From Brachionus koreanus (lineage: Eukaryota; Rotifera; Eurotatoria; Ploima; Brachionidae), in NCBI GenBank assembly GCA_016987375.1, contig PJRA01000343.1, positions 904,140-968,139 on the forward strand: a stretch of DNA of 64,000 nt, in the 5' to 3' direction. The stretch's first letter is position 1. Every line of letters begins with the position of its first letter. The notes beneath the pieces were generated by a model. That model worked only from the letters and a program-made list of their open reading frames with translations. It did not search any database and was not told the origin of the DNA. The translations under genes were made by a program, and so were the position numbers. Positions 23,470-35,254 of the stretch are shown here, one piece after another.

Positions 23470-24273
23470 NNNNNNNNNNNNNNNNNNNNNNNNNNNNNNN
23501 NNNNNNNNNNNNNNNNNNNNNNNNNNNNNNNNNNNNNNNNNNNNNNNNNNNNNNNNNNNNNNNNNNNNNNNNNNNNNNNNNNNNNNNNNNNNNNNNNNNN
23601 NNNNNNNNNNNNNNNNNNNNNNNNNNNNNNNNNNNNNNNNNNNNNNNNNNNNNNNNNNNNNNNNNNNNNNNNNNNNNNNNNNNNNNNNNNNNNNNNNNNN
23701 NNNNNNNNNNNNNNNNNNNNNNNNNNNNNNNNNNNNNNNNNNNNNNNNNNNNNNNNNNNNNNNNNNNNNNNNNNNNNNNNNNNNNNNNNNNNNNNNNNNN
23801 NNNNNNNNNNNNNNNNNNNNNNNNNNNNNNNNNNNNNNNNNNNNNNNNNNNNNNNNNNNNNNNNNNNNNNNNNNNNNNNNNNNNNNNNNNNNNNNNNNNN
23901 NNNNNNNNNNNNNNNNNNNNNNNNNNNNNNNNNNNNNNNNNNNNNNNNNNNNNNNNNNNNNNNNNNNNNNNNNNNNNNNNNNNNNNNNNNNNNNNNNNNN
24001 NNNNNNNNNNNNNNNNNNNNNNNNNNNNNNNNNNNNNNNNNNNNNNNNNNNNNNNNNNNNNNNNNNNNNNNNNNNNNNNNNNNNNNNNNNNNNNNNNNNN
24101 NNNNNNNNNNNNNNNNNNNNNNNNNNNNNNNNNNNNNNNNNNNNNNNNNNNNNNNNNNNNNNNNNNNNNNNNNNNNNNNNNNNNNNNNNNNNNNNNNNNN
24201 NNNNNNNNNNNNNNNNNNNNNNNNNNNNNNNNNNNNNNNNNNNNNNNNNNNNNNNNNNNNNNNNNNNNNNNNN
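23470..24273. other. Assembly gap (804 N)
   Basis: A run of undetermined bases. Reading frames that cross it are artefacts. It truncates the 5' part of the WD40 gene whose last exon follows. Confidence 0.99.
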
Positions 24274-24440
24274 GTAATTTAGCTAGTATATCAAATGATG
24301 GAAAAATAAAAGTATGGGATCTGGAAAATCAATTAAATTACACTCTCATGTCCAATATGAATGATATTTCAGCACTTGCCGTTCTAAATAACGGTGATAT
24401 TGTAAGCGTTGCAAAAAACAGTATTAAAGTTTGGACATGA
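24274..24440 (+). CDS. WD40-repeat protein, C-terminal fragment (5' end in gap)
   Basis: From 24276 to the TGA at 24438-24440 the frame encodes about 54 residues with two WD40 signatures: NLASISNDGKIKVWD and, one blade later, NGDIVSVAKNSIKVW. The spacing of about 40 residues and the terminal K-V-W tryptophans fit a beta-propeller closing blade. The upstream gene lies in the gap, so identity, length and integrity cannot be judged; it may be a truncated relic. The 24441-24901 interval that follows holds nothing recognisable. Confidence 0.6.
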
Positions 24441-24901
24441 ATCCGAGATTCAATGATATTAATAAACTATTTAAAATAAAACAAGTTTATAAAATATTAA
24501 AAAATATATTTTTTTTAAGAAAAATGTTCTATGAAATTTGGAATAAAGTAAAAAAAAATCTCATAACTTTTATTCTAAAGTTTTTTACTAGTTCTGTAAA
24601 TGCAAAGTTGCATCAAAAGTAAATTTTTCAAAGCTGGAAAAAATTGCATTAATTTTTTAAAATGCTTAGATCTTTAATTATATAAAATTAAAAAAAAATT
24701 GATATTATTAGAATTGAGAAATTTAGGCAAAGTTTTTGATAATCAATTAAAAATAATCATCGCAAATAGACTTATTTAGAAAGTACTGTAATATTTTTTT
24801 TTCTAAATTGATTAAATTTAATTTATTTATTAGAATATTAGTCAACACTGTGATATTAACTAAAAATAAAAAACAAAATTTGAATTATCAACTAAAATAA
24901 A

Positions 24902-27900
24902 TTAATCGCTAGTTTCAGATTTGACTTGAGAAAAATACATCGGATCTGAAAATATCCATTTTTGAGATTTGCTGTCAGGGTCACAATTCATCGTCATTAT
25001 TACTGAATTTCTTAGTTCACTAATTCCCAAACAAAGACCAGATCCTCGGTTTTTTAAAAATTTTCTATGTTCATCGTAATCCCACACTTGAAGCGCTTCG
25101 GATTCTCGACAAGTACTTAATTTTACTGTGCCACCTTTGACTGTAGATTCCAAACACAAACCCATACCTATTAGATTTTTTTTTATCGAATATTCAATCA
25201 TTTGATTTCCTCCTTTTCCATGACACGATGAAGCTCCGCAGTCTTCGCCACTTTTTCTTTTTAAAACATCCAAACAAAAATTATATTCTTCATTTTTTAT
25301 CTATTAATAAATAAAATTTTAAACAAAATGATTTATAAATTATTTGAATTTTTCATACACTTCCTAGATGATAATAGTACAAAGGTAAATGTGTTTCAGG
25401 ATAAATATTGTCCAAATACCATCTGAAAGATTTACATTGTAATTTTTTTCTTAATTCAACTCGGTTAGTTATGTTTCCAGCTTCAACTGTTAGCAAGTCT
25501 GGCATAACATTGTAGAAATATTTTGAGTATTCATCGGTCCATACCTCAATAACTCGTCGTGTGTTTCGGAAAATTACTTTATTGGTACCACCTGGAAATT
25601 TGTAAGGCGTTTTTTTTCTAAAAACGTGACCAACATGACTACAAGGTAGAATCAACAAAGTTCCGCCACACATCCAAATCTTAAAAATATTGTCTCACTT
25701 TACTTTGCTTAAATGAATTTTTTTTCTAATAAATACTCTGAGAGACAATTCGATGTTTTCAGCACCCCAGATATCCATGCCTTCGTCATAAGCACCAAGT
25801 TCATAGAAAAAATTCCTTTCAATAACAAACAAGCCGCCAGCCATTGTTGGAGTTCTAAAATTCACTAAATTATATAAAAATTGAACTTAAAATTGCAGTG
25901 TCAAGATGAAACAGAATGACTCAATCCTGTCCTGATATATATATCTCACTCAACTCAAAAAGTCGTTTAGAGACTGTTAGTAATTTAAGTTTTTTATTTG
26001 ATTATTTATTTGATTAAAATTTTATTATTTTAAGTGTTGAATTGCATCGAGTGTTTTTAAAACATTTACCATTGGGCTAAATGTGAGTTTTGAGTCAAGC
26101 TTAATGCTTAACTTTTTCTTCACATTTTAAATTTTAAGGTCTAAATTAATTTTTGATTTAGTACATACTTAGAGAGTGCAGTGATGTTATGAAAGAGTGC
26201 AGTGAACCGCTGTCTTTTTGTTTAAATTATCATTCGAGTCTAGTATGATACCAGCTTGTTGGAAAAGAGCTAATGTTACTTCAGTATACAAGAAGAAAGG
26301 TTGTACAACAAATCATGAAAACTACCGTCCAATATCGTTTTTATCGATATTAATAAAAATAATGGAGAAGCTAATAAGAGATGAAATGGTAATGCATTTA
26401 TCGGAACAAAAATTACTTTCTGTTCATCAACATGGTTTTATGCGTGGTAAATCCTGTGTAACCAATTTGTTAGAAACTTTAGATATAATCACTGAGGCCC
26501 TGAATAGAGGATTCAGTGCTGTGGTAGTATTTTTAGATTTCTCGAAGGTGTTTGATCGCGTTTTGCATAAGGTACTAAAGATCAAGTTAAACAGCTATGG
26601 ATTCACCGGAAAGCTTTTGGTGTAGCTCGAAAATTTTCTACAAGATAGGAAACAGAGAGTAATGATAGGTCAGTATAAATCTGATTGGGTTGATGTGCTA
26701 AGTGGGGTTTCACAAGGTTCAGTTCTTGGTCCGTTACTATTGACAAGATGGTTGAGTGGTCGAAACGTTTGAGTATGGAATTTAATGAATCTAAGTGTAA
26801 AGTAATGTATATTGGCAACTCAAAAATTGCTAGGCAAAAAATCTCAATGTTAAGTGCAGATAATTTCAGAGTTGAATTAGCTGAGACTAATGCTGAGCGC
26901 GATCTTGGTGTAATTGTGAACAACAAACTCAAATGAAATGATCAAATTGACATCTGCGTTAAAAAAGCTAACAACATGCTTGGTATGCTCAATTGTTTTT
27001 GCAGCTTTACAAAACATATGTTAGAAGAGGGATATATTTAGACTTGAACAAGTACAAAGAAGAGCAACGAAACTTGTTCCACAAATAAGAAGTTTGAATT
27101 ATGAGTCAAGATTAGCTAACTTGGGATTAGAAACAATAAAAGATTGGCGAGGGCGTGGAGATCTTATTCAATTTTATAAAATCCACAAAAATTACAATCA
27201 TGTCAATTGGTACTAAAATGCGAAACTCATGAGCTCAGTGAAAAATGAAAGACCAAGTGGAGGTGTAAGAGGAGCAAAGCATCGCATATGCTCGAAGCTA
27301 ACAAAATGTGAAACAAGACGAAACTTTTTATCAAATCGAGTAGTGAACAATTGGAATGTGCTGCCAACGTAGCGGGAGTAAAGAAGTAATCCTATCAAAT
27401 GACATAAACGAATTTATCAAAGTGGATTCTGAAACTCCAATTCATTATTATTATATAAAAAATATTGTACCTTAAAGGTAACGATTCGTCATTACTTCTT
27501 CTGAGATCTTCACGCTTAGGCACTGGTACCCAATGAAATACAAATTTTGCATCAAAACCTCCATAGGTTTTTTCCGAGCCGGATGCATAACCAAAATTTT
27601 GATATGATATGACATCTATTATCGGATTTACAACTGCTTTTCTATTACGAAAAAAAAAATTTTAAATGAAAAAATAATTAATTTTTAAATAAAAATTCAA
27701 AAACCTATTTTTTTTAATTTCAAATAGCAAAGGCGGCAGCCATCCATTTGTGCATTCAATATGAGCATCAAGAAACGTGATTGTGTCCCCACTGGCCGCA
27801 TTTGCACCCCTCAATCTAGATCTCATTAAACCCATGCGAACCTGGTTGCGAATTATTTTGACCGGCACAGGCAAAGTTTTAACAAATTCATCAAGTGGTT

Positions 27901-28691
27901 CGTGCAAGTATTCTCTATCCACACTGGCGTCATCAACGAGAATTATTTCTTTCAGATACCGTTTTGGACTTTTGTTGCAAATGCTGGTTAGTCCTCGCAA
28001 TAAAGTCGAGTTTCCTTCATTGTGGTAGACTATAACCACACTAGTATTTGGAAGATCTATCGGATAAGAACGTTTTTTACATCTTAAGAAATATGCATAA
28101 AAAAAAAAGATACTAATTTATTTAAATTAAATAATACGAGTCAGATCGAATGTCTGGAATAGACCGATTCAAAGCGATTAAATCCGAGGCAACAATATCA
28201 AACTCGTTTTCTTTAAATCTTTCCTTAGAGCTTTCTTTTAAATTATCAGGTATGTTGACCCCTTTGCCGTTTTCGCCATGCCAATCGGGTGGGTTTGTCG
28301 ACTCGTTGGAAAACTCTTCAACCATCCACTCAGAATTATCATTGTCTGCTTTTTGTTTTTCCAGCTCAGGGCCTCTGATAAGCAGTTCTTCTAAAGACTT
28401 GGGCTGTATGTCTAGTTTGGGTAAAATTTTATATTCCTTGGTAAATGATTCATTTTCTTCAACACTTTCTTTTGGCAGCAATTTGAAAAGTTTTGAATAC
28501 ATTTCTTGATTTTGAACTAGTTGCATTTCAAGATTGTTGATTCGAAATTGACACTCATCTGTAATTGAAACTTTGGTTCGAATGTTGAATAAAGTATGAT
28601 AAAAACCAGCACCAACTATCAGCCATATAAAAGAGGTTAAAACGATTGCTTTGATGATTGATGTTTGAATGTCATTTTTTTTGGTGATCAT
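24902..28691 (-). CDS. Polypeptide N-acetylgalactosaminyltransferase (GALNT1/13-like)
   Basis: Six exons on the minus strand: 28691-28138, 28082-27705, 27641-27471, 25854-25737, 25679-25359, 25300-24902 (1941 nt, 646 residues, all phases consistent). This is a Golgi type II membrane enzyme that starts mucin-type O-glycosylation by moving GalNAc from UDP-GalNAc to Ser/Thr. A transmembrane anchor lies at about residues 13-34. The stem region runs to ~150. The GT-A catalytic domain has [16 protein letters not shown], the metal-binding DxH in FLDAHIEC (~290-292), TPTMAGGLF, the MDIWGAEN acceptor motif and FPGG. A C-terminal ricin-type lectin domain (~515-646) has [13 protein letters not shown] and a final SQKWIF. 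Usual family length is 550-650. The Gal/GalNAc-T motif is WGAEN where WGGEN is usual. Intron 3 (25855-27470) contains an antisense retrotransposon ending next to the exon 3 donor. Confidence 0.9.
26190..27455 (+). pseudogene. CR1/L2-like non-LTR retrotransposon relic in GALNT intron 3
   Basis: Plus-strand fragments run in family order. First come [42 protein letters not shown] and the motif A region [11 protein letters not shown] (to a stop near 26623). Then, in other frames, come [10 protein letters not shown] and [12 protein letters not shown] (motif B), then [37 protein letters not shown] and finally [16 protein letters not shown]. The catalytic YxDD block between GPLL (~26735) and VEWSKRL (26748) is deleted. 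Stops and shifts abound. It ends near a short ATTATTATTATAT tail. The element is inactive and opposite in strand to its host gene. Confidence 0.85.
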
Positions 28692-30358
28692 TTCAAATCT
28701 TAAAATAAAAGCTCACGTAGTAAATTTGTTAGAAATTCATTTAAATTATGACTAGTTTTTAATTTAAAAATTTTATATATAAATTATGGCATCTTTTGTG
28801 TTCAGATATGCATAGAAATTTAAATTTTTTCATAATTTTTTTTTGCTCATTTGTATTTGTAGAAGACCAAAGTCAAACTTTTTTTTTAACTATGTAGCAA
28901 AGTTAATTATGAAAAATATTTTTTTTACGGTGAATCAATTTTTAGATTTGAATGTTGTTTTTAAATTGTTCCCCTAGCCATTTAATTATTCAAGAAATTT
29001 TAAATTAAGATAAAGTTTTTTTTTCAATTTTAATTTTTGATATTTTAAAATTATTTGAATTAGTGATAGACCTAAAAAAAATAACTAAGTTTAAATTTTT
29101 TTTCTATTACGGCAATTCATATATTAAAAATTCTTATTTCTTATTTTTAATTTTTTAAAATAAAATTATTAAATATTTCTTAACATTCATATAAATATGT
29201 GTTATACTTTTTTTATTTTTAAGATTTTTTTTAGAACAAAGGTAAAAACAATTATAAACAATCCTGATAAAATTAAACAAGTAATAATTTAAACTAAAAT
29301 GTGGTGATTTGTGATCAACAATTTGTGATGTGGATTTGATAAATTCACGAAATTCTAACAACAAATTCAATTTAAAAATAACCAGCGATATTTAAAAAAA
29401 ATTTATTTTGATTTTTTTTTCTAAGTGTAATTGCAGATTAAAAGATTGATTTGAAAAAAAATATTAAACTTTATTGCAAATTTTGTTGATAAAAAAAAAG
29501 CCGCGAGAAAATTTTAGAAGCTAACGAGTGTATTGTTATAAGAGTGGACAAGACCTTTCCCAATTTTTTACAAAATTTAAAATCAGACTGATACTAGCTT
29601 TAAAATTAAAAAATTATTTCAAAAAGTTGAATTTTTGATAAGCTATAAAAAATGTTCTACAATTTGCCTAAAGATGATCTTGTAAGACGATTCATTGTTG
29701 TTGGATACAAAATATGTTCTGTTTATCGTTGGCTTGATAGTATAGAAAAAGATATAATTTTCAAGAGAAAAAAGGAAGTAAAATACCTGCGATAATAGCA
29801 ACGAAACTAAAGGTGGGTAAGCTTTGAACCTATTTCAATAATAAATCGAGTCGTTCTCAAAGAAAACTGTCTAGAAAGTTCAATTGCCACTTTATTTATA
29901 TCGGAAATAAATAAATAAAGATGTTAAAGAAGTATACAAACATCAAAAAGTATAAAAAAAACGAGACCACATTTAAATGCTAACCAGGAATGATATTTTT
30001 TATAGCAGTAAAATTAGCAACACGCCAGAGAGTGTACATTTTTTTAACAATTAAAAAAAAAGTATTTTATAAAAAAAAACGTAAAAAGAAAAAAATTTTG
30101 CTCATTTTGTATTTAAATTTCTGTAATTTTGAATAAGGGCTGAATATAGCCTTATGAATAAAAGCTTTCAAAAAATAAAATAAATAAATAAATCTATTTA
30201 AAAAATTATCAAAATTTGATTTGGTAGTTTTTGTAAATTATTGTATTCTTTAAAATAAAAAATAATTCAAATTTTGATCAAATCACGTGTTATTTTAGTT
30301 ATAAATATATTTTAATTTTAATATCATAATTTAAATTTTGAATAAATCATTTTCAAAA
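28692..30358. other. Intergenic region between divergent GALNT and URI genes
   Basis: About 1.67 kb between two genes transcribed away from each other, so it should hold both promoters. It contains a mariner relic (29630-29990). No obvious TATA/Inr pair can be singled out from the AT-rich background. Confidence 0.6.
29630..29990 (+). pseudogene. Mariner-type transposase N-terminal relic
   Basis: Across frames one reads VGYKICSVYRWLDSIE, then PAIIATKLKVGKL, then YFNNKSSRSQRKLSRKFNCH. This is the helix-turn-helix DNA-binding region of mariner transposases (a first HTH with a YRW-like recognition helix, a basic linker, then a second HTH with SxRxxxRKF). Stops and frameshifts interrupt it. The catalytic D...D half is absent here, though C-terminal pieces of similar elements occur at 43430 and 58998. 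Confidence 0.65.
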
Positions 30359-31736
30359 ATGTCCGCAAATTTTGAAAAATTGGAACATTTTGTTCGACTT
30401 CAGACAGAACAACAAAATGTAAATGTCAATTCATTTATGAATTTTATTTATTATAAACATTTATTTAAAGTACATGCAACTATGTCTTAAAAAAATTAGC
30501 GATTGGCAAAGGTTCAAAGATGACTATTTGAATTTAAAATCACGATTGGATACACTACCCCATGAGCTTAGATACCAAGTCACTGTTCCCTTATCCAAAG
30601 TAGCATTCATGCAAGGAAGATTGGTTAACACAAATGAAATTTTGGTTCTTCTAGGTGACAACTGGTTTGTGGAAAAATCAGCAAAACAGGCTTGCGATGT
30701 TATTGATCGAAGATTGGAAAATATAAACAAATTCCTCGATGATCTTGAAAAAGAAAAAAATAATCTAACTGAACAAATAAACTGGACTAAAAACTTACTC
30801 AAAGTAAAGCATGATTTTGAGCTTTTTTAAGTTGAAAATTAATTTTTCTGCTAGGAAAAAGGAGATTATGTGAATATTGAGGAAAAGTACGAGGAAAATA
30901 AACCCACACAAGTAAAAAGAAGTCTAACTGATGGGCAAAAGAAAGAAATACGCCGCAAACTTCAAGAAAAAGCTTTGAAAACTTCGTTAGAGCTTGAGAA
31001 TGAAAAAAAACAAAGACTAAAAGAATTCCATCAGCCAAAACAACAAGTAGTAGAAGAAAAGGAAGAAGAAATTGAATTCGAAAACAGAAATGAAAATTTT
31101 ATGCAAAAACTTGAGGAAGACATTAAGAATTTAGATTTGGGAGAAAAGTTCGAGGAGGACAATCTTAGAGAATTAATTAAAGAATATGACGAAATAATAG
31201 ACAGAAAAAATAATGCAAAAGTAGAAAATTCTTTGAAAAAACAAGTAAAATGGTCAGATGTTGAACGAAACAAAATAAAGATCGAAGAGATCAAAGATGA
31301 AGATAATGAAGAGGATGAAAATTTTAGCGAGGAAACTGAAACTGACGAGAGTGAATGTCAAAGTGTAGAACCGATTAGAATAGAAATAAAACACACAAAA
31401 GACGAAATAACTGATCAATTAGATAGAAAGCTAAAATTTTCCCGCGACAAAGACAAAATTAATTCTCCAGCTGATATCTTTACTTTATTTAATAAGCCAA
31501 AATCAATTTTAAAAAAGACTGATTCATTTAATTTAGTTGAACAGACTTTCGAGCCCGATTCTGTCAGAAGAGAGACTAAAAATGCTAAAATGGAAAAATT
31601 CGAACCTCAAAAAGCTTTTACTGGAGAAATAATTGAAAAAAATGTTTCCTTAATTGAAAATGAAAAGAGCTGTGAAAGAGGATCCCATAAGCCTGTTTCA
31701 AAATTTAAAGCTTCTAAATTCAGTCAAAATAAATAA
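30359..31736 (+). CDS. URI-type unconventional prefoldin (RPB5 interactor)
   Basis: Three exons: 30359-30418, 30471-30803, 30855-31736 (1275 nt, 424 residues, all phase 0). Residues ~5-145 form a prefoldin alpha-subunit fold: two coiled coils around LPHELRYQVTVPLSKVAFM and GRLVNTNEILVLLGDNWFVE. This beta-hairpin pattern is characteristic of URI. The rest is a charged, Glu/Lys-rich, disordered region (EEKEEEIEFE, EDNEEDENFSEETETDESE). Conserved C-terminal boxes follow: KPKSILKK, AFTGEIIEKNV and PVSKFKASKF. URI scaffolds the R2TP/prefoldin-like complex that assembles RNA polymerases and PIKKs; this role is from family knowledge. The gene is convergent with the membrane-protein gene whose stop lies 170 bp downstream on the other strand. 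Confidence 0.85.
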
Positions 31737-31905
31737 TTGTTCTCATTGCCAAATTTTTATTTTTTAACTCCAAAAGTCACTCTAAATAAATTAGTTAGTT
31801 TTTGTTTTTGTTTTCATAAATTAAAAATCACTTTAATTTAAAAAAAATTTAATAAGTAAATTACTTAACAACATTTATTTATTAAAAAACATAACAAAAT
31901 TTGAC

Positions 31906-32659
31906 TTAAATTGGAAGTTTGGACTTTTTTATCGACTTTTTTTCCTGTATTACGCTTATACGCGACTCTCTATACGGTTTTTTTTCACCATTTAAATTCT
32001 TCAGCACATGATATTTTAAAATGAGTTCATTTTTTTTGAAACATTTTTCAATAAAAGATTTGAGTTTTATCATCATTAAAATATTGTTAGTCAAAATGAA
32101 TATGAGCAAAAATAGAAAAATCAAAGAAGTCAAATCATTAACTTAAAATTTAAATTGATTTTTTTTACTTCTAAAAAAGTCTTACATTCATTGAAATGCT
32201 TGATTAACTGTCTCAAATGCAATAAGCAAGCATTATTCGATATTTTAAGATCAAAATCTTTAAAATCCGGGCTTTTTTTGCTGTTAATAACAACTAGAAT
32301 AGTTTTAGAAATAAAATTAAGTTAAAAGTGAATGGGTTTACTAAAGTGAAGTGAATTACTTAATGTAAACAATAGGAAAGCGATTGCTCCAAAAGCCAAA
32401 ATATAAAATTTAATATTTTCATTTTTGTAAGTTTTTTCAACACTTTTTGGTCATATGAAAAATTATTTTCAACATAAAAAAAAAATGAAAAAATATTTTA
32501 CTATTCGTCTATTTGAGCCAAGTGTTCTTTGCTCAAATTTCTCGAAGATAATTTGAAAGCATTGGACTTGGTGGAAATTCTTTTTGTTATCGGCTCAAAT
32601 TTTGTCTCTTCAAATTCATCATCCTGATCAGAAAATTTATTATTTATTTTACTATTCAT
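31906..32659 (-). CDS. Hypothetical two-helix membrane protein (four exons)
   Basis: Reconstructed minus-strand exons: 32659-32502, 32442-32360, 32293-32186, 32141-31906 (585 nt, 194 residues). Each junction has GT/AG ends and phases that match (2, 1, 1), with introns of 44-66 nt. Exon 1 is acidic/polar (SDQDDEFEETKFEPITKR). Exons 2-3 give a first transmembrane helix (IKFYILAFGAIAFLLFTLIV). A loop with two helical stretches follows (NACLLHLRQLIKHFNE), then a second membrane helix in exon 4 (LTSLIFLFLLIFILT). The tail is very basic (EKKSIKKSKLPI). I do not recognise a family. The strongest evidence is that four consecutive exons splice without a stop in such AT-rich DNA. The last acceptor (TTTTAAG) is the weakest call. 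Confidence 0.55.
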
Positions 32660-35254
32660 TTTTCATCATCAAATTACAAAAATTAAATATTTAATTTTTA
32701 TTTTTTTTAAATTCTGCTGTATCCTTGGCAAATTTTTTTTTTTAATTCTTTTTAATGAATAAAAAAAATACAAACAAAAGGAAATTGACTCATTATTTAG
32801 CAAAATATTTGAATCAATCAATTTTTTTCATATCAAAAATCGAACAACTCATTCAGTTTTGGGTAAATAAATTTTTGGCAATTTTTTTTCTAATTGGTAA
32901 ACAAAATTTTATTTTTTTAATTGCAAAAAGATCGGAAAAAATTGAAATAAAGTTAAAATTTTACCATTAAATTTCTTTTGCATTGCCCACTAGGACTCGT
33001 GCATGTGAATTTTAAAAATTATTTAAATCAAGTTGCTAATTATTATAATTATTAGCAAATAAACAAAATTTGGTTTTTAAAGTTTTAAGATCGTAGGATA
33101 AATAGTTTCTTGACGACATACGTTCATGACTTAGCCGTACTCTGCGTCATGTTCCATTATATGACAAGAATTAAATTATTTATTTAATATTTTATTAAAA
33201 TAAAAGAGCACATATAAAAGGATTTAAGAAGAAAGTTAATTATCATCATAGTTTGGAAAAGTTAGAATTTTTTTTCAAATTAATGAATTTTTAAGTTGAT
33301 AGAAAAATTCGACTAACAAACTAAAAATAAAAATAAATAAAAATATTCATTAAAATTTTTGTATCTGCGGGAGGCTAAAAATGTGACTAATACTTAATTA
33401 GAAAAATGCTAACTTTTTCATTAAAAAACGTTTAAAAAAATGAATTATAAAATCATTTAGATATTAAAATTTATTATTTATTAAATAAATGTTAAATTTT
33501 TATTTTGGAATAGCATCAATTTTTGAAAAAAATATTAATCATATTTTATCTTGATTATTCAGTTTTTTTTTTAAATGTAATTACTGTTTAATTAACCTAT
33601 TTAAGACCTGAGTGAATAAAAAAATTGACCAAAATTATTTTTTGAAAACTGGTTTCAAAAAAAGTGTGTTTTTTTTTATTATTTTTTCAACTAATAAAAC
33701 TTATAAATTGATTTTGAAAACTAGTTTTATGATTTTTGACAAAAATTTATTTTTATTATGAATCTTATTAGAAAAAAAAAAGTAGACAGTGTCATGAACA
33801 GTGTAGTTAAACGCATTGCTTGAACGAGTTCAAGCCTAATTGCTTAAGAAAAGATTTAGCCTCAAGTTATTTTTAAATCTGTAAATAGTCTTCTATAAGG
33901 TGATAATTTAATTTTATGTCTAGTTCGTAATTCAGACTCATTCATTAAATATACAAAATTTGGAAACAAACACCATTTATTTGGGCTTTATTTAATTCAT
34001 TATTTTGAAATCAAGATAAAATTATTGTAAAAACGATATTAATTAGAAATTGGTTAATTAGAAAATTATTTTTGGTCAAAATTTTAAATTAATTTAATCA
34101 GTGATGATGACTATAGTAAAATTCAATGTTTTTTTAAAAAATTGCAACTATAAAAGTTATTTAGAATTTTATTTAAAAAAGAAAGTATTTCCTGTATTAA
34201 GAAAACAAAGAACAAAATATTTTCCAATTATTAGTAATATTGACTAAGTTTAAATAAGAAAATATATTAGCTGAAAATAAAAGGCTTTAAGGTTTAAATC
34301 TTAACGACACTCATTATTTCCTAAGACAATCGCTCAAATAGAAGCACTAAGAAAATTTTAATCTAAATTTGTTTACATAGGCATTTGAATTTCTTAATAC
34401 AATTAACGTAAAAGTCAAACATGATATTCAAATTTTTGTTTAAAATACCTCTTGATCAAAAGTTTGTTTTTTTTTTCGTGTTCAGTTGCTATTTAATAAT
34501 TGGATTTGAAATAAAAACTAGGAAAAATTTAAATATTTTTCTATGGAATTTTTTTTGTTTTTTTATCCTAAATTATTTTGAAGAAAAAAATAAAAAAAAA
34601 TGAATCTGAAAAAGTGACAATCTGTAACCTAGGTTTTGAGTCTCATTTATTTGTACAATTTATTTTTATTTATTAGAATCTGAGCCAATGGTTATTGCTC
34701 AACAGTTGAGTAATGTTTCATTTTTTTTCAAAAATTTACTCACATAAAAACTGTTCAATTAAAAAATAAATTCAAAAGTTTAAATTTAATTTTAATTTGT
34801 TTACTCATTTGAAATTTATCTTACGTTTGAATAATTTTAAAAGTTTTTTTTTTTTTACGTCATTGTTATTATTTTGCGTATTTATTTCATTATTAAGTGA
34901 TATAATCTTGATATATTATTACTGTTGCTTTTTTATTTTTTATAAAATGTTTCCTGTATTATAATTATTAGTAATAAAAATTTAAATTATTTATATGCTT
35001 AATTTAAATAAACGTTGACTTCCGTTCGAAATAGGGGAGTATAGTTCTTTCAAATTTTTGGATTGAAATTACATCCAAGGATTTCTCGACTTGGATTGTG
35101 TAACAATCTGGCTAGAGCCTTGATGCATAGGATTAAATTCAGAGAGACTAAATATTGAAAATAAAATTAATTTGTCTGCTAGTTCGATCGTACAATTCAA
35201 TCACCAATTTTATTAATCAAGTGTTTTAAATTAATAAAAATTTTAATTTAGAAA
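32660..35254. other. Intergenic region upstream of the neuropeptide gene
   Basis: About 2.6 kb of AT-rich sequence with only short random frames. The patch at 35020-35200 is less homopolymeric and lies just before the elevenin-type gene, so it is the likely promoter/5' UTR. Nothing else is supported. Confidence 0.55.

Noticed and set aside
23434..24282. Two long reading frames across the N run
   Set aside because: They consist almost entirely of undetermined bases; artefact of the assembly gap.
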